Source: Hyphomicrobium zavarzinii ATCC 27496 (lineage in GTDB: Bacteria; Pseudomonadota; Alphaproteobacteria; Rhizobiales; Hyphomicrobiaceae). Taken from it: a stretch of DNA of 64,000 nt. Below the pieces are notes generated by a model, which searched no databases, was not told the DNA's origin, and saw only the letters and a program-made list of their open reading frames with translations. The translations under genes and the position numbers were made by a program. This document shows positions 45,863-55,317 of the stretch, piece after piece (the stretch's first letter is position 1; each line of letters begins with the position of its first letter). The DNA is taken from positions 38,558-102,557 of the forward strand of contig NZ_KB911257.1 in assembly GCF_000383415.1 (NCBI RefSeq), given 5' to 3'.

Positions 45863-46546
45863 ATGTATCGCGTCGCCCTATTTGCCGTTCTCGCGGCCTC
45901 ACTCGGTCTCGGAGCTTGCAGCCTCAACACGGCTGGCATCTCCTCGGGTTATAACGATCTCGGCACAACAGCTTCGCTCGATCCCTCCAGCGGATCGCGC
46001 AAGTCGACCACCACCGGCTCCATCGACCGCAGCTCCCGCTCCTCGCTCAGCGGCGGCACCCAGGTTGCAGCTCTCGCTCCCGACAAGGCGCCCAAGGGCT
46101 CCTACGAAAAGGCCCCCGTTGGCGCGCTCGCTGACCGCGACTACTCGGCGACGGCGCTCGACGCCGAGAAAGCACGCGATCTGATCAACCAGTACCGGAA
46201 GGACAACGGCCTCAAGCCGCTACAACTCAACGCGTCGCTCACCGATGCCGCGAAGGAGCACAGCCGCGACCTCGCGAAGTGGGACCGGATCTCGCACTAC
46301 GGCTCCGACGGCTCTAACCCGTGGGACCGCGTCAAGCGGACAGGCTACAAGCCGCGGCTCGCCGCCGAGAACGTCGGCACGGGGCAGATCTCGTTCAACG
46401 AGGTGCTCAAGGGCTGGAAGGAAAGTCCTGGTCACAACAAGAACCTGTTGCTGACCGATGCGCGCGAGATGGGCCTCGCGCTGGTTCAGGATCCCAAGAC
46501 GGAATTCAAGTCGTTCTGGACGCTGGTAATCGGCACGTCGATGTAG
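45863..46546 (+). CDS. CAP (SCP/PR-1) domain lipoprotein
   Basis: A 227-residue exported lipoprotein. Signal peptide with lipobox LGAC, giving lipidated Cys19. A Ser/Thr/Lys-rich linker (about 20-95) leads to a CAP domain (about 100-225) with INQYRKDNGLKPLQLN, DAAKEHSRDLAKWD, ISHYGSDGSNPWDRVKRTGY, AENVGTG and WKESPGHNKNLLL. The two conserved CAP histidines (SHYG and GHNKN) are present. Bacterial CAP proteins are envelope or secreted proteins, mostly of unknown activity. The gene stands alone after a CtrA box, pointing to cell-cycle-timed envelope expression (inference). Confidence 0.92.
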   Translation: MYRVALFAVLAASLGLGACSLNTAGISSGYNDLGTTASLDPSSGSRKSTTTGSIDRSSRSSLSGGTQVAALAPDKAPKGSYEKAPVGALADRDYSATALDAEKARDLINQYRKDNGLKPLQLNASLTDAAKEHSRDLAKWDRISHYGSDGSNPWDRVKRTGYKPRLAAENVGTGQISFNEVLKGWKESPGHNKNLLLTDAREMGLALVQDPKTEFKSFWTLVIGTSM

Positions 46547-46560
46547 CGCGCCGCGCCTCC

Positions 46561-46950
46561 GCCCAGTCGCAAAAAAACAACCTCGACTTCTGGCGTGTCT
46601 AGGTCCCGGCCTTCGCCGGGATGACGTTTGTTTTGTAGAACCCCACGGCCCAAACTCAACGTCACCCCGATGAAGATCGGGGTCCAGGCAAGCATCCACC
46701 GGCTCAACAAGCGGACGCGCGCCTACCTCGAAACGTGTCGTGGGTGCCGGCCTTCGCCCAGTCGCAAAAAAACAACCTCGACTTCTGGCGTGTCTAGATC
46801 CCGGCCTTCGCCGGGATGACGTTTGTTTTGTAGAACCCCACGGCCCAAACTCAACGTCACCCCGATGAAGATCAGGGTCCAGGCAAGCATCCACCGGCTC
46901 AACAAGCGGACGCGCGCCTACCTCGAAACGTGTTGTGGGTGCCGGCCTTC
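46561..46950. repeat. Tandem duplication of a 195-bp unit containing a palindromic element
   Basis: Copies at 46561-46755 and 46756-46950, with only three differences that I can see (about 98.5% identity). Each contains facing arms, GGCGTGTCTAGGTCCCGGC and a downstream CGTCACCCCGATGAAGATC segment, around TTTGTTTTGTAGAACCCC. The same arms and core recur at 60377-60619. Confidence 0.92.
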
Positions 46951-47107
46951 GCCGGGATGAGGTCAAAGTTCTGGGCACTCCACTTTAGGAACGGCGTTAC
47001 GGCGAAGCCGTGCTGTGCACGGACGACGGCCGGGGTCCAGACACGGGCCGGTCGTGAAGAGAGCTATCGCGAGTTTGCCACACGCGACCTCTCCCGACGC
47101 AAGTCGA
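46951..47107. repeat. Degenerate tail of the repeat region
   Basis: Begins with another CCGGCCTTCGCCGGGATGA arm. At about 46990-47030 it carries, in opposite orientation, a segment similar to the interior of the 60.4-kb element (CGTGCACAGCACGGCTTCGC read on the minus strand). No gene seen. Confidence 0.65.
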
Positions 47108-48172
47108 TCAGGGGCGCTTGGCGGCCAGCGTGTCGTCCTTCAGCGTGAACTGCAGGAGTAGCGTGCGCTGAAGGAAGCGGTTGAAGTTGTCGTCCGACAG
47201 CAAAGTAACGACCGTCTCTCCGCGCGATCCCTGGGTGACAGCGAGCGCTTCGAGGTTGTCGATCTCCTTCGAGCTGTCCGCCTCCAGCAGCACCTCGCCA
47301 GCAGCCGTTCCACTTGGCTTCAGGCCTTCGGCCGCCAGGTGGCGCAGGCGAATCCGGACACCGTCGAACCAGCGGAAGCGGCGCTCCAGGATCAGCACAC
47401 TACCATCGGCGAGACTTGCGGCGTCCGTGATGCCGTAGTCGCCGATGCCGGGCACCTTGAAGGTCTGCGGCTGCCCGCCGATCCAGATCCATCCGCGGTG
47501 CTGCTTCTCGCCCGGTAGCGGGTTCTCCGAGAAGGCGATCAGCGCACCCTTGTGCGGACCGCCGTCCAGAACCGTGATGCCCTCGATGCCGTCGCGGCGC
47601 ATCCGTTTGGCGTCCGCCGGCATGGTGAGATAGCGCACCGGCGCGCCGATGCCGTTCTTGTCGAGGGGAAACTCGCCGATGCGATCGTTCTGCTCGAAAG
47701 CGATGTAGGCGGTGCCTTTCGCGGAGGTACCACTTGCGAGCGTGAGCGCTTCCGCATCGCGATCCCGGTTCTTGCGCAGCGGCTTTCCCTTGAGCGCCTT
47801 GAGAGCGCCGAGCCGCACGGACTTGAGCGCCTGAGGACGATCTCCGTCATAGGCGAGCGTGCCCGTGATCCAGGTTCCTGAATCCGAGACGGCGACGAGG
47901 CTCTTGCCGTCCTTGCCGAGGATGAGGCCCGACAGTCCGCCGAAATGCTCGGACGGCGAGGTGAGCACCAGACCGCCGCGCCATTCGAGGTAGCGGTTGC
48001 TCATCGGCTCGCCGTTCTTGGCGAAGGTCGCGATGGGCTTGGCCTGCACCTCTATCGGGTGTGGAGAGAGGGTGGCGGTATCAGGCTTCACTTGAGCCGA
48101 CGCGGACGCCGCGGCGAGCAGCAGCGCGGCAGCGGCGAAAGCCAAAGCAGACGCGGATTTCATGCGTTGCAT
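47108..48172 (-). CDS. Secreted phytase-esterase-like (beta-propeller) protein
   Basis: 354 residues, with a signal peptide (SALAFAAAALLLAAASASA, cleavage expected before QVKP). The mature part resembles the 'esterase-like activity of phytase' domain (PF13449): FGGLSGLILGKDGKSLVAVSDSG near the start, RDAEALTL, DGIEGITVL, LILERRF and DNLEALAV, the last a repeated propeller-strand signature. Actual substrate unknown; the family is commonly annotated on weak biochemical grounds. Possible starts are ATG 48172 (used), 48163 or 48196; all give the same mature protein. It sits 75 bp downstream of the cobT stop codon on the same strand. Confidence 0.82.
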   Translation of the reverse strand: MQRMKSASALAFAAAALLLAAASASAQVKPDTATLSPHPIEVQAKPIATFAKNGEPMSNRYLEWRGGLVLTSPSEHFGGLSGLILGKDGKSLVAVSDSGTWITGTLAYDGDRPQALKSVRLGALKALKGKPLRKNRDRDAEALTLASGTSAKGTAYIAFEQNDRIGEFPLDKNGIGAPVRYLTMPADAKRMRRDGIEGITVLDGGPHKGALIAFSENPLPGEKQHRGWIWIGGQPQTFKVPGIGDYGITDAASLADGSVLILERRFRWFDGVRIRLRHLAAEGLKPSGTAAGEVLLEADSSKEIDNLEALAVTQGSRGETVVTLLSDDNFNRFLQRTLLLQFTLKDDTLAAKRP

Positions 48173-48247
48173 TTTTCCGAACCTGCCTTGGGTCATGGTG
48201 TTTGCCGGTGTGAGGCGGCTTCCTGGCTTCGCGCGCGACGCAGCTAG

Positions 48248-50137
48248 TTAGTGCGCGCGGCGATTCCTCGGACGCCCGTGCTGTCCCGCGGGGACCATTT
48301 TGGGCTCCTCCTCGAACAGCTCGACCAGTTTGTCGGTCATGGCACCGGCAAGCTCGCTCGGATCGGAGATGGTGACGGCGCGCGAGTAGTAGCGCGTCAC
48401 GTCATGGCCGATGCCGATGGCGATGAGCTCCACCGGCGAGCGGGTCTCGATCTCGTCGATCACCTTGCGCAAGTGCTGCTCCAGATAGCTTCCCGAGTTC
48501 ACGGACAGAGTCGAGTCGTCGACGGGGGCACCATCGGAGATCATCATGAGAATGCGGCGCTGCTCGGGCCGCGCCATCAGCCGATGATGAGCCCAGGCCA
48601 GCGCTTCGCCGTCGATGTTCTCTTTCAAGAGGCCTTCGCGCATCATGAGCGCAAGCGAGCGCTTGGCGCGGCGCCAGGGCGCGTCGGCCGTCTTGTAGAT
48701 GATGTGCCGGAGATCGTTGAGACGGCCCGGCATGGGCGGCTTTCCGGCCGCGAGCCAATCCTCGCGTGCCTGCCCGCCCTTCCAGGCTCGGGTGGTGAAG
48801 CCCAGGATCTCGACCTTGACGCCGCACCGTTCCAGCGTGCGCGCGAGAATGTCGGCGCAGCATGCCGCGACCATGATGGGCCTGCCGCGCATGGAGCCCG
48901 AGTTGTCGAGCAGCAGCGTCACGACGGTGTCGCGGAAATCTGTGTCGCGCTCGCGCTTGAACGAGAGCGGGTGCATGGGGTCGGTGACGATGCGCGTCAG
49001 GCGCGCAGCGTCGAGCGCGCCTTCCTCGAGATCGAAATCCCAGGCGCGGTTCTGCTGGGCGAGCAGACGGCGCTGCAAGCGATTGGCCAAGCGCGCAACG
49101 ACACTCGCGAGCGCTTTCAGCTCCTTGTCGAGGAAGGTGCGCAGACGCTCCAGCTCCTCGGGAGAGGAGATATCCTCGGCGTCGACCTCCTCGTCGTAGG
49201 CGCGCGTATAGACCTTGTAGCCAAAGGGTTCCGGGTTATCGAGCACGGAGACGTTGGGCCGCCAGGGCTCGGCGGTCTCCATGCCGTCCTGATCCTCGGC
49301 CTCGCTCTCGTAATCGTCCTGGTCCGGCGTCTCGATGGCTTCGGTCGCGTCACCGGTCTCGCCTTCGGAGCGTTCCTGCTCGCGCTCCTGCTCCCCGCCC
49401 TCGTCGCCTTCGTCCTCGCTCTCGGCCTCGGCTTCGCCGCCGTCCGGAGTCTCTTCGGCCATCTCCTCGGTCTCGTCGGTCTGGCCTTCGGCAAACTCGT
49501 CCGCCAGCTCGAGCGACGTCAGGAGATCGCGCACAAGGCGGCCGAATGCCTCCTGATTTTCAGCCAGAGCTTTCATCTGGCTCAGGGCATCCTCGCCGCG
49601 CTCGTCGATATGAGACCGCCACAGGTCGACCAGCGCGCGAGCGGATACGGGCGGGGCGCGCCCGGTGAGGCGCTCGCGCACCATCAACGCCAGCGCGCTG
49701 CCGATCGGCGCGTCGGCACGATCCGAAACGCGCTCGAAACGTCCGTGGCCATATTCGTCCTCGCATTTGGCGGCGAGGTTTTCCGCCATGCCGCTCATGC
49801 GATTCGCGCCAAGCGCCTCCACGCGGGCGCGCTCGAGCGCCTCGAACACGTCGCGGGCGGCGCCTGAAGCGGGCGCGAGCTTGCGATGCAGGCTTTCGTC
49901 GTGACAGGCGGCCGTCAGCGCCAAGCTGTCGGCCCACCCGCGCAACACCGCGATCTCGCCCGCCGACGGCACGCGCGACGGCTCGGACAAGCGCACGAGC
50001 TTGCCTTCTAGCGCAGGCTTGGCGGCGCCATACGTGACCTCGATCTCGGGATTAGCCGCGATCGCGCGCACGGTGAGACCGATTACACGCTTCAGTGGCT
50101 CGGAGGGCGCTTCGCGGCGTTTCGGATTTTGGGTCAT
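48248..50137 (-). CDS. cobT: Cobaltochelatase subunit CobT
   Basis: A 629-residue subunit of the aerobic-pathway cobaltochelatase, which inserts cobalt into hydrogenobyrinate a,c-diamide with CobN and CobS. N-terminal domain (about 1-210), a very acidic Glu/Asp linker (about 220-295), and a C-terminal von Willebrand A domain with the MIDAS motif [31 protein letters not shown] and [15 protein letters not shown] are CobT hallmarks. CobS is encoded just upstream; CobN, the large chelating subunit, is not in the window. In Hyphomicrobiales cobS and cobT are often placed away from the other cob genes, as here. Confidence 0.96.
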   Translation of the reverse strand: MTQNPKRREAPSEPLKRVIGLTVRAIAANPEIEVTYGAAKPALEGKLVRLSEPSRVPSAGEIAVLRGWADSLALTAACHDESLHRKLAPASGAARDVFEALERARVEALGANRMSGMAENLAAKCEDEYGHGRFERVSDRADAPIGSALALMVRERLTGRAPPVSARALVDLWRSHIDERGEDALSQMKALAENQEAFGRLVRDLLTSLELADEFAEGQTDETEEMAEETPDGGEAEAESEDEGDEGGEQEREQERSEGETGDATEAIETPDQDDYESEAEDQDGMETAEPWRPNVSVLDNPEPFGYKVYTRAYDEEVDAEDISSPEELERLRTFLDKELKALASVVARLANRLQRRLLAQQNRAWDFDLEEGALDAARLTRIVTDPMHPLSFKRERDTDFRDTVVTLLLDNSGSMRGRPIMVAACCADILARTLERCGVKVEILGFTTRAWKGGQAREDWLAAGKPPMPGRLNDLRHIIYKTADAPWRRAKRSLALMMREGLLKENIDGEALAWAHHRLMARPEQRRILMMISDGAPVDDSTLSVNSGSYLEQHLRKVIDEIETRSPVELIAIGIGHDVTRYYSRAVTISDPSELAGAMTDKLVELFEEEPKMVPAGQHGRPRNRRAH

Positions 50138-50143
50138 CGTGCG

Positions 50144-50458
50144 TTATCTGCCGTGCTGCCGCCGGAGGTGGCGGCGCCATTCCTTATCCTCGACCTGCTC
50201 CAGCGCCTCGAGGTTGCCCTGGCGAACCTTGAACGCGGCGATCAGCGCCAGGAGAACGGCACCGGCCGCAGCGCCGATTGCGGTGCTCATGGTCTCGGAG
50301 GAGCCCGGAACGAGTGCGTTCCAGATGATTGCAATCACCACCGAGCCCACCGCGCCGCCGACGAGTGCCATCAATGCGCAAAAGAGAAACGCGCCGCGCA
50401 GGCTGGTATAGCCCGCGGCGGTCAACGCGTCCCTGTGCTTGGCGTCGTCTTCACCCAT
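50144..50458 (-). CDS. Small two-helix membrane protein between cobS and cobT
   Basis: 104 residues from ATG 50458; ATG 50482, which would nearly touch the cobS stop, is an alternative. Two hydrophobic helices (LRGAFLFCALMALVGGAVGSVVIAIIW and TAIGAAAGAVLLALIAAF, split here by a short polar loop) are followed by a basic C-terminal tail (KEWRRHLRRQHGR). No named family recognised. It lies 25 bp after cobS and 6 bp before cobT, so it belongs to the same transcript. Its role in cobalt chelation is unknown. Confidence 0.75.
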   Translation of the reverse strand: MGEDDAKHRDALTAAGYTSLRGAFLFCALMALVGGAVGSVVIAIIWNALVPGSSETMSTAIGAAAGAVLLALIAAFKVRQGNLEALEQVEDKEWRRHLRRQHGR

Positions 50459-50483
50459 GACGGCAAGGCTCGCTGGTCCCATA

Positions 50484-51485
50484 TCAGGCGAGCGCGACGT
50501 TGGCCGCGCTCTCCGGCAGCTCCTCTCCGAACGCACGCTGATAGAACTCGGCGACCAGAGGCCGCTCGAGCTCATCGCACTTGTTGAGGAAGGTGAGCCG
50601 GAACGCGAAACCGACATCGCCGAAGATCTCGGCGTTCTCGGCCCAGGTCATCACGGTACGCGGGCTCATCACCGTCGACAGGTCGCCGTTGATGAAGGCC
50701 TGGCGGGTAAGATCCGCCACGCGCACCATGTTGGAGACGACCTTGCGCTTTGCATCGGTCTTGCTCCAGCTCTTCACCTTGGAGAGAACGATGCGCGCCT
50801 CGTCGTCATGCGGCAGATAGTTCAGGGTCGCGACGATCGACCAGCGGTCCATCTGACCCTGGTTGATCTGCTGCGTGCCGTGATAGAGGCCGGAGGTGTC
50901 GCCGAGGCCGATGGTGTTGGTCGTCGCGAACAGGCGGAACGCCTGATGCGGGCGGATCACCTTCGACTGATCGAGCAGCGTCAGCTTGCCCGAGACTTCG
51001 AGCACGCGCTGGATCACGAACATCACGTCGGGGCGCCCGGCGTCGTACTCATCGAAGACGAGGGCGGTGTTGGTCTGCAGCGCGTAGGGCAGAATGCCCT
51101 CGCGGAATTCCGTCACCTGCTTGCCGTCCTTCAGGACGATGGCGTCCTTGCCGACGAGGTCGATGCGCGAGACGTGGCTGTCGAGGTTGACGCGGATGCA
51201 CGGCCAGTTGAGGCGCGCGGCCACCTGCTCGATGTGGGTCGACTTGCCAGTGCCGTGATAGCCCTGCACCATGACGCGACGGTTGTATTTAAACCCCGCG
51301 AGAATGGCGAGCGTGACCTCCCGATTGAAGAGATAATCGGCATCGAGATCGGGGACGTGCTCGTCCCGCTGGGAATAGGCGGGCACCTCGAGATCGGAGT
51401 CGATCCCGAACACCTGGCGGACCGAGAGCTTCATATCGGGAAGGCCGGGTGTCTGTGCCGTGGCAGTGCTGGTTTGCGCGCGCAT
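50484..51485 (-). CDS. cobS: Cobaltochelatase subunit CobS
   Basis: A 333-residue AAA+ ATPase that powers cobalt insertion together with CobT. Walker [10 protein letters not shown] (about residues 74-82), Walker [14 protein letters not shown], sensor-1 region [12 protein letters not shown]. The N-terminus [16 protein letters not shown] is a CobS signature. The ATG at 51485 fits; MKLSVRQV at residue 18 is a possible internal start. First gene of the cobS-small membrane protein-cobT run. Confidence 0.96.
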   Translation of the reverse strand: MRAQTSTATAQTPGLPDMKLSVRQVFGIDSDLEVPAYSQRDEHVPDLDADYLFNREVTLAILAGFKYNRRVMVQGYHGTGKSTHIEQVAARLNWPCIRVNLDSHVSRIDLVGKDAIVLKDGKQVTEFREGILPYALQTNTALVFDEYDAGRPDVMFVIQRVLEVSGKLTLLDQSKVIRPHQAFRLFATTNTIGLGDTSGLYHGTQQINQGQMDRWSIVATLNYLPHDDEARIVLSKVKSWSKTDAKRKVVSNMVRVADLTRQAFINGDLSTVMSPRTVMTWAENAEIFGDVGFAFRLTFLNKCDELERPLVAEFYQRAFGEELPESAANVALA

Positions 51486-51654
51486 TGAGACCTGTTTCAG
51501 GAAAAGTGGTCGCGAGGCTTGCCCTCCCCGGGCGCAGCCCGTTTTTGGGCTGGCTACGGCCGAGGCTCGGACAAAACCGGCTTTGTGAAGATAGTTATAG
51601 ACTTGCAGACGGCCAGTCCAGCCGACAGGGGGCGCGTGCTGCGCTCGGCCGCGC

Positions 51655-52290
51655 TCAAACCAGGCCGGATCGCTTCAAATAATTGTAAGCTTGAATGATC
51701 TCGCGCAGCGTGTCCTCCGACCGCGTGTCGCCGCCGTTGGAATCGGGATGGTGGCGCTTCACCAACTCCTTGAAGCGGGATTTGATTTCCTGCTTCGATG
51801 CGGTTTCCGGTAGATGAAGCGCCTCCAGCGACTTGCGCTCGATCGGCTTCAGGGTGCGCCGGCGTTCTACGGGCTCCTCACGGGCCTCACGCGCACGCTC
51901 GGCAAAAAAACCATGCGGATCGTGCGGGCGGAAGCCAGCCGTGCCGTGGGTGCCCGCGCTCGCCGCGCCGGCGTTGGTGCCATGCGCCCAGGAGTTCGCG
52001 CCTACCTTCCAGGTGGGGCGATGTCCGGTCATCGCATCCTTCTGGAAATCGGTCACTTCGGCGTCGCTCATGCCGTCGAAGTAGTTGTAGGAGGCGTTGT
52101 ACTCGCGCACGTGGTCGACGCAGAACGAGAAATACTCGCCGTCGCGCCCGCGACCTTTCGGCGCGCGGTGGGGCGCAGGACGGCCACACCCCTTCCATTG
52201 GCAGGCGGGATGCTTCTTCTTCTCGGATTCGCTCGCTTCGCGCTTCGGAGCGACACGGATCGAATCAAAGTATTTCGAGTTGAGTTTCAT
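51655..52290 (-). CDS. J-domain (DnaJ-like) protein
   Basis: A 211-residue protein with a C-terminal J domain (about 155-208) containing the HPD motif in VKRHHPDSN. The N-terminal part has a CxxxxCGRP...[16 protein letters not shown] motif set, typical of the alphaproteobacterial J protein found beside cobS and bolA. J domains stimulate DnaK ATPase. Having the J domain at the C-terminus means it is not a DnaJ orthologue; clients unknown. It is 169 bp upstream of cobS and divergent from bolA. Confidence 0.9.
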   Translation of the reverse strand: MKLNSKYFDSIRVAPKREASESEKKKHPACQWKGCGRPAPHRAPKGRGRDGEYFSFCVDHVREYNASYNYFDGMSDAEVTDFQKDAMTGHRPTWKVGANSWAHGTNAGAASAGTHGTAGFRPHDPHGFFAERAREAREEPVERRRTLKPIERKSLEALHLPETASKQEIKSRFKELVKRHHPDSNGGDTRSEDTLREIIQAYNYLKRSGLV

Positions 52291-52394
52291 GCGTTAGATT
52301 ATGATCCGCCGGTCGCAGCCAGACAAGATGAACTCTTCTGCGGGACTGCCGCAGGGCTTACGCCGCTCCCCAAAAACAACACGGAGAACGCGAT

Positions 52395-52670
52395 ATGACG
52401 GCGGAAACCCGCTTGCGCGAAAAGCTCATGATCGCTCTCGAGCCGACGCGGCTCGACATCATCAACGAAAGCGAGCTGCACGCAGGACACCGCTCTTCGC
52501 CCGGAACCGGCGAGAGCCATTTCCGTATTCTCATCGTGTCACCCATGTTCACGGGAGTTTCGCGCGTCGGTCGTCACCGGATGGTAAATGATGCCATCGC
52601 CGAGGAACTCAAGGGCGGCATCCATGCCCTGGCGCTCCAGACCTATGCGCCAGGCGAAGCCTTGGGATAA
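52395..52670 (+). CDS. BolA family protein
   Basis: A 91-residue BolA-like protein. Motifs are LMIALEPTRLDIINES, HAGH and FRILIVSPMFTGVSRVGRHRMV, including the conserved His that helps bind an Fe-S cluster with monothiol glutaredoxins. Role: iron-sulfur trafficking or stress-linked regulation, by family knowledge. CGGAG lies eight bases before the ATG. Its last 28 bases overlap the convergent flavoprotein gene. Confidence 0.93.
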   Translation: MTAETRLREKLMIALEPTRLDIINESELHAGHRSSPGTGESHFRILIVSPMFTGVSRVGRHRMVNDAIAEELKGGIHALALQTYAPGEALG

Positions 52671-53806
52671 GGGCCGCCGGGCGCCTGAGCCTCCCTGCGG
52701 AGCCTGGCCTCGAACTCGGCGAAACTCACGCCGCCAGCTCCGCGGCGGTGGAAATACATGTGCTGCGCCAGCCAGCGCATCGGCGGCAGGCCGAGCGCGG
52801 CATCGAGCATCCAGTTGGGCGGTGCGAGATCGAGGGCGGACCGCGTGATCTTCTTGATCGCAAATCCTGGCAGCTCGGGTGCGAGCGCAACGGCGGGCGG
52901 CGGCCCGAGATCCATCAGGTGATCGGCAATGACCTGGGCGGAGCGCCGCCCCAGCTCGAAGGCGAGCTTGATGCCGCCTCCCGTCGCTGGCGACACCTGG
53001 CCGGCTGCATCGCCAACGAGCATGACCCCGTCCGTTGCCCAGCGCGGCAGGAGACCGCCCGCCGGAATGCGCCCCGACCGCCGCTCTACGGCGCGCGCGT
53101 CCGTGTATCCGAAGATCGGCTCGGTGGCGGCGAGGAACGCCTTGAGGTCCGGTTTGCGTCCGGGGCCGACCGCGAGGCCCGCCTGTGTGACGACGGGGCC
53201 CGGGGCCACCCATCCGAGGTATCCGGGCGCAAGCTTCGAATCCAGAAAGCAATGCAGGAATCGCGGATCGGCGCCTGCCAAGCCTTCGTATTCGATCTCG
53301 AGCCCCGTTAGAAACTTCTCGTTCACGCTGAGCCCGAACGCGCGGGCGACAGCCGAGCGCGCGCCATCGGCGCCGAGGATGTAGCGGGAGGCGATGTTGA
53401 GGCCGCGGAAGCGGAAGAGCCCACCCTCGCGATCCGCACCCTCGAAGCGCGCGCGATAGAGGATCTTCGCACCGGCCCGCAGAGCCTCGGCTGACAGCCA
53501 GCGCAGCACATTGGCGGTGTCGGTAGTGAGGAAGAAGTATCCGGGCGCGAAGAGATCGATGAAGCGATGGCTCGGCGCATAAAGGCGCACACCATGCACG
53601 CGGCGCGTGAGCGTGTGCGGGATATCGATCTCCTCGGCGGCTTCCTTCACCAGGATGCCCGTGGTGGCGACGCGGTGGCCTGCCTCCGGCTTCGCCTCCA
53701 AGACCGCCACCTTAAGGCCGCGCATCGCCGCCGTCCGCGCGGCCACCAGGCCGGCGAAGGATGCGCCGACGATGACGAGATCATAGGGGCGGATGGCTTC
53801 GGACAT
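52643..53806 (-). CDS. FAD-dependent oxidoreductase, geranylgeranyl reductase family
   Basis: 387 residues. FAD-binding Rossmann motif VIVGASFAGLVAARTAA with VAVLEAK after it; the second FAD motif DGVMLVGDAAGQVSPATGGGI matches the geranylgeranyl-reductase/UbiH-like fold, and PxGG is present in RIPAGGLLP. These enzymes reduce isoprenoid double bonds or oxidise aromatic rings. No bacteriochlorophyll or carotenoid genes accompany it, so the substrate is open. The 3' end overlaps bolA by 28 bases in convergent orientation. Confidence 0.87.
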   Translation of the reverse strand: MSEAIRPYDLVIVGASFAGLVAARTAAMRGLKVAVLEAKPEAGHRVATTGILVKEAAEEIDIPHTLTRRVHGVRLYAPSHRFIDLFAPGYFFLTTDTANVLRWLSAEALRAGAKILYRARFEGADREGGLFRFRGLNIASRYILGADGARSAVARAFGLSVNEKFLTGLEIEYEGLAGADPRFLHCFLDSKLAPGYLGWVAPGPVVTQAGLAVGPGRKPDLKAFLAATEPIFGYTDARAVERRSGRIPAGGLLPRWATDGVMLVGDAAGQVSPATGGGIKLAFELGRRSAQVIADHLMDLGPPPAVALAPELPGFAIKKITRSALDLAPPNWMLDAALGLPPMRWLAQHMYFHRRGAGGVSFAEFEARLRREAQAPGGPYPKASPGA

Positions 53807-53907
53807 CGCTCACTCCGAACTGGATGGATCGTCTCGAACACTGCCGCTCGAATGTGGCGGCCTCGCGCCTGCCGCACGCCCACATCGGGGCGTTTGCGAT
53901 CATTTCG

Positions 53908-55221
53908 TCAGTGTGTCGCCCGCTTCGAAATCTGCGGCCGTGTACCGGCGTCCTTGCCGTCGAGGCGCTTGATGCGGACGGCCGCGATCTTGTTGCGGGT
54001 GCGGCGCAGGATCTCCATGCGGTAGCCGTAGAAGGTGAACACCTGTCCGGGCTCGGGGATCATCTGCGCCTCGTGCACGACGAGCCCGGCGATGGTCGTC
54101 GCCTCGTCGTCGGGCAGGTCCCAGTCCATGTGGCGGTTGAGATCGCGGATCGGCACGGTGCCGTCGACGTTGACCGTGCCATCGGTCTGCGGGCGGATAT
54201 GCAGCTCGGTCGTGTCGTGCTCGTCCGTTATCTGACCGACGATCTCCTCCAGGATGTCCTCGAGCGTGATCAGGCCCTGCACCTCGCCGTACTCGTCGAT
54301 CACGAGGGCCATCTGGGCCTTGTTCTTCAGGAACTGATTGAGCTGATCCTTGAGGGTCGTCGTATCCGGCACGAACCACGGCTTGGCGGCGATGCTCATG
54401 ATGTCGAGCTTGGAGACGTCCCAGTTCGACCTTGAGAGCGCGCCCAAGAGATCCTTCGTGTTCAGGATGCCGACGATGTTCTCCGGCTCGTCCTTCCAGA
54501 TCGGCACGCGCGTATACTGCGAGCGCAGAACCTCATCGATGATCTCCTGCGGCGCCTCGTTGGCGTCGAAGGTCTCCATCTTGGTACGATGGACCATGAT
54601 GTCGGAGATCTGCAGCTCCCGGAGATCGAGCACACCTCCCAGCATCTTGGCATCGTGGCGGGCAACCGCGCCCTCCTTGGTCTGCAGATCGATGGCGCCG
54701 CGGATCTCGGCGTGCGCCGCCAGGATGTTGGCCTCGTCATCCTTAGTGGTGGGCGTGAAGGCCAGGATCCAGCGGACGATCAACTCGATGAAGCGCGTGG
54801 CAGGGCCGAACACCACAATCAGCACGCGCATGATGGGCGCCACGAACAGCGCTACGCGATCGGAGAAGGCCAGCGCGTAGGTCTTGGGCAGGACGGCCGC
54901 GAAGATCACGATCAGCAGGGTGACGATGGCGGTCGCGTAGACCACGCCGACCTCACCCACGAGGCGAATGGCGAGGGTGGATGCCAGGCCCGCCGCGAGC
55001 ACGTCCACCAGCGTATTGCCGAGCAAGACCGCGCCGATCATCTTCTCCGGCTCGGAGAGAAGGCGGTTCACCAGCTTCGCCTTGACGTTCCCTTCCTGGT
55101 CGAGCGCGTGCATGCGGGCGCGCGAGGCTGCGGTGAGCCCGGTCTCGCTCATGTTGAAGAACGCGCTCATGGCGATCAACAGGATGATCGCCCCGATCAG
55201 GAGGCCGATTTCGAGTGTCAT
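53908..55221 (-). CDS. CNNM/CorC (HlyC-like) family membrane protein with CBS domains
   Basis: 437 residues: a DUF21 membrane domain (about 1-190, starting LLIGAIILLIAMSAFFNMSE, the family's entry motif), two CBS domains (about 205-330, MVHRTKMETFD and MSIAAKPWFVPDTTTLKDQ) and a C-terminal CorC_HlyC domain (about 345-430). VIDEYGEVQGLITLEDILEEIVG is the well conserved hinge between them. Relatives transport or help transport Mg2+/Co2+. The old 'hemolysin' label is misleading. It follows aroB at 96 bp, an order often kept in Hyphomicrobiales. Confidence 0.93.
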   Translation of the reverse strand: MTLEIGLLIGAIILLIAMSAFFNMSETGLTAASRARMHALDQEGNVKAKLVNRLLSEPEKMIGAVLLGNTLVDVLAAGLASTLAIRLVGEVGVVYATAIVTLLIVIFAAVLPKTYALAFSDRVALFVAPIMRVLIVVFGPATRFIELIVRWILAFTPTTKDDEANILAAHAEIRGAIDLQTKEGAVARHDAKMLGGVLDLRELQISDIMVHRTKMETFDANEAPQEIIDEVLRSQYTRVPIWKDEPENIVGILNTKDLLGALSRSNWDVSKLDIMSIAAKPWFVPDTTTLKDQLNQFLKNKAQMALVIDEYGEVQGLITLEDILEEIVGQITDEHDTTELHIRPQTDGTVNVDGTVPIRDLNRHMDWDLPDDEATTIAGLVVHEAQMIPEPGQVFTFYGYRMEILRRTRNKIAAVRIKRLDGKDAGTRPQISKRATH

Positions 55222-55317
55222 GGATCTACCAAAGCATCTGCCCGTACACGGGTATATACGCGCCCACCGGAAAAATCGAAGCGCGCGATGCCGGGCGTTC
55301 CCAGAAAATTCCGGCCG

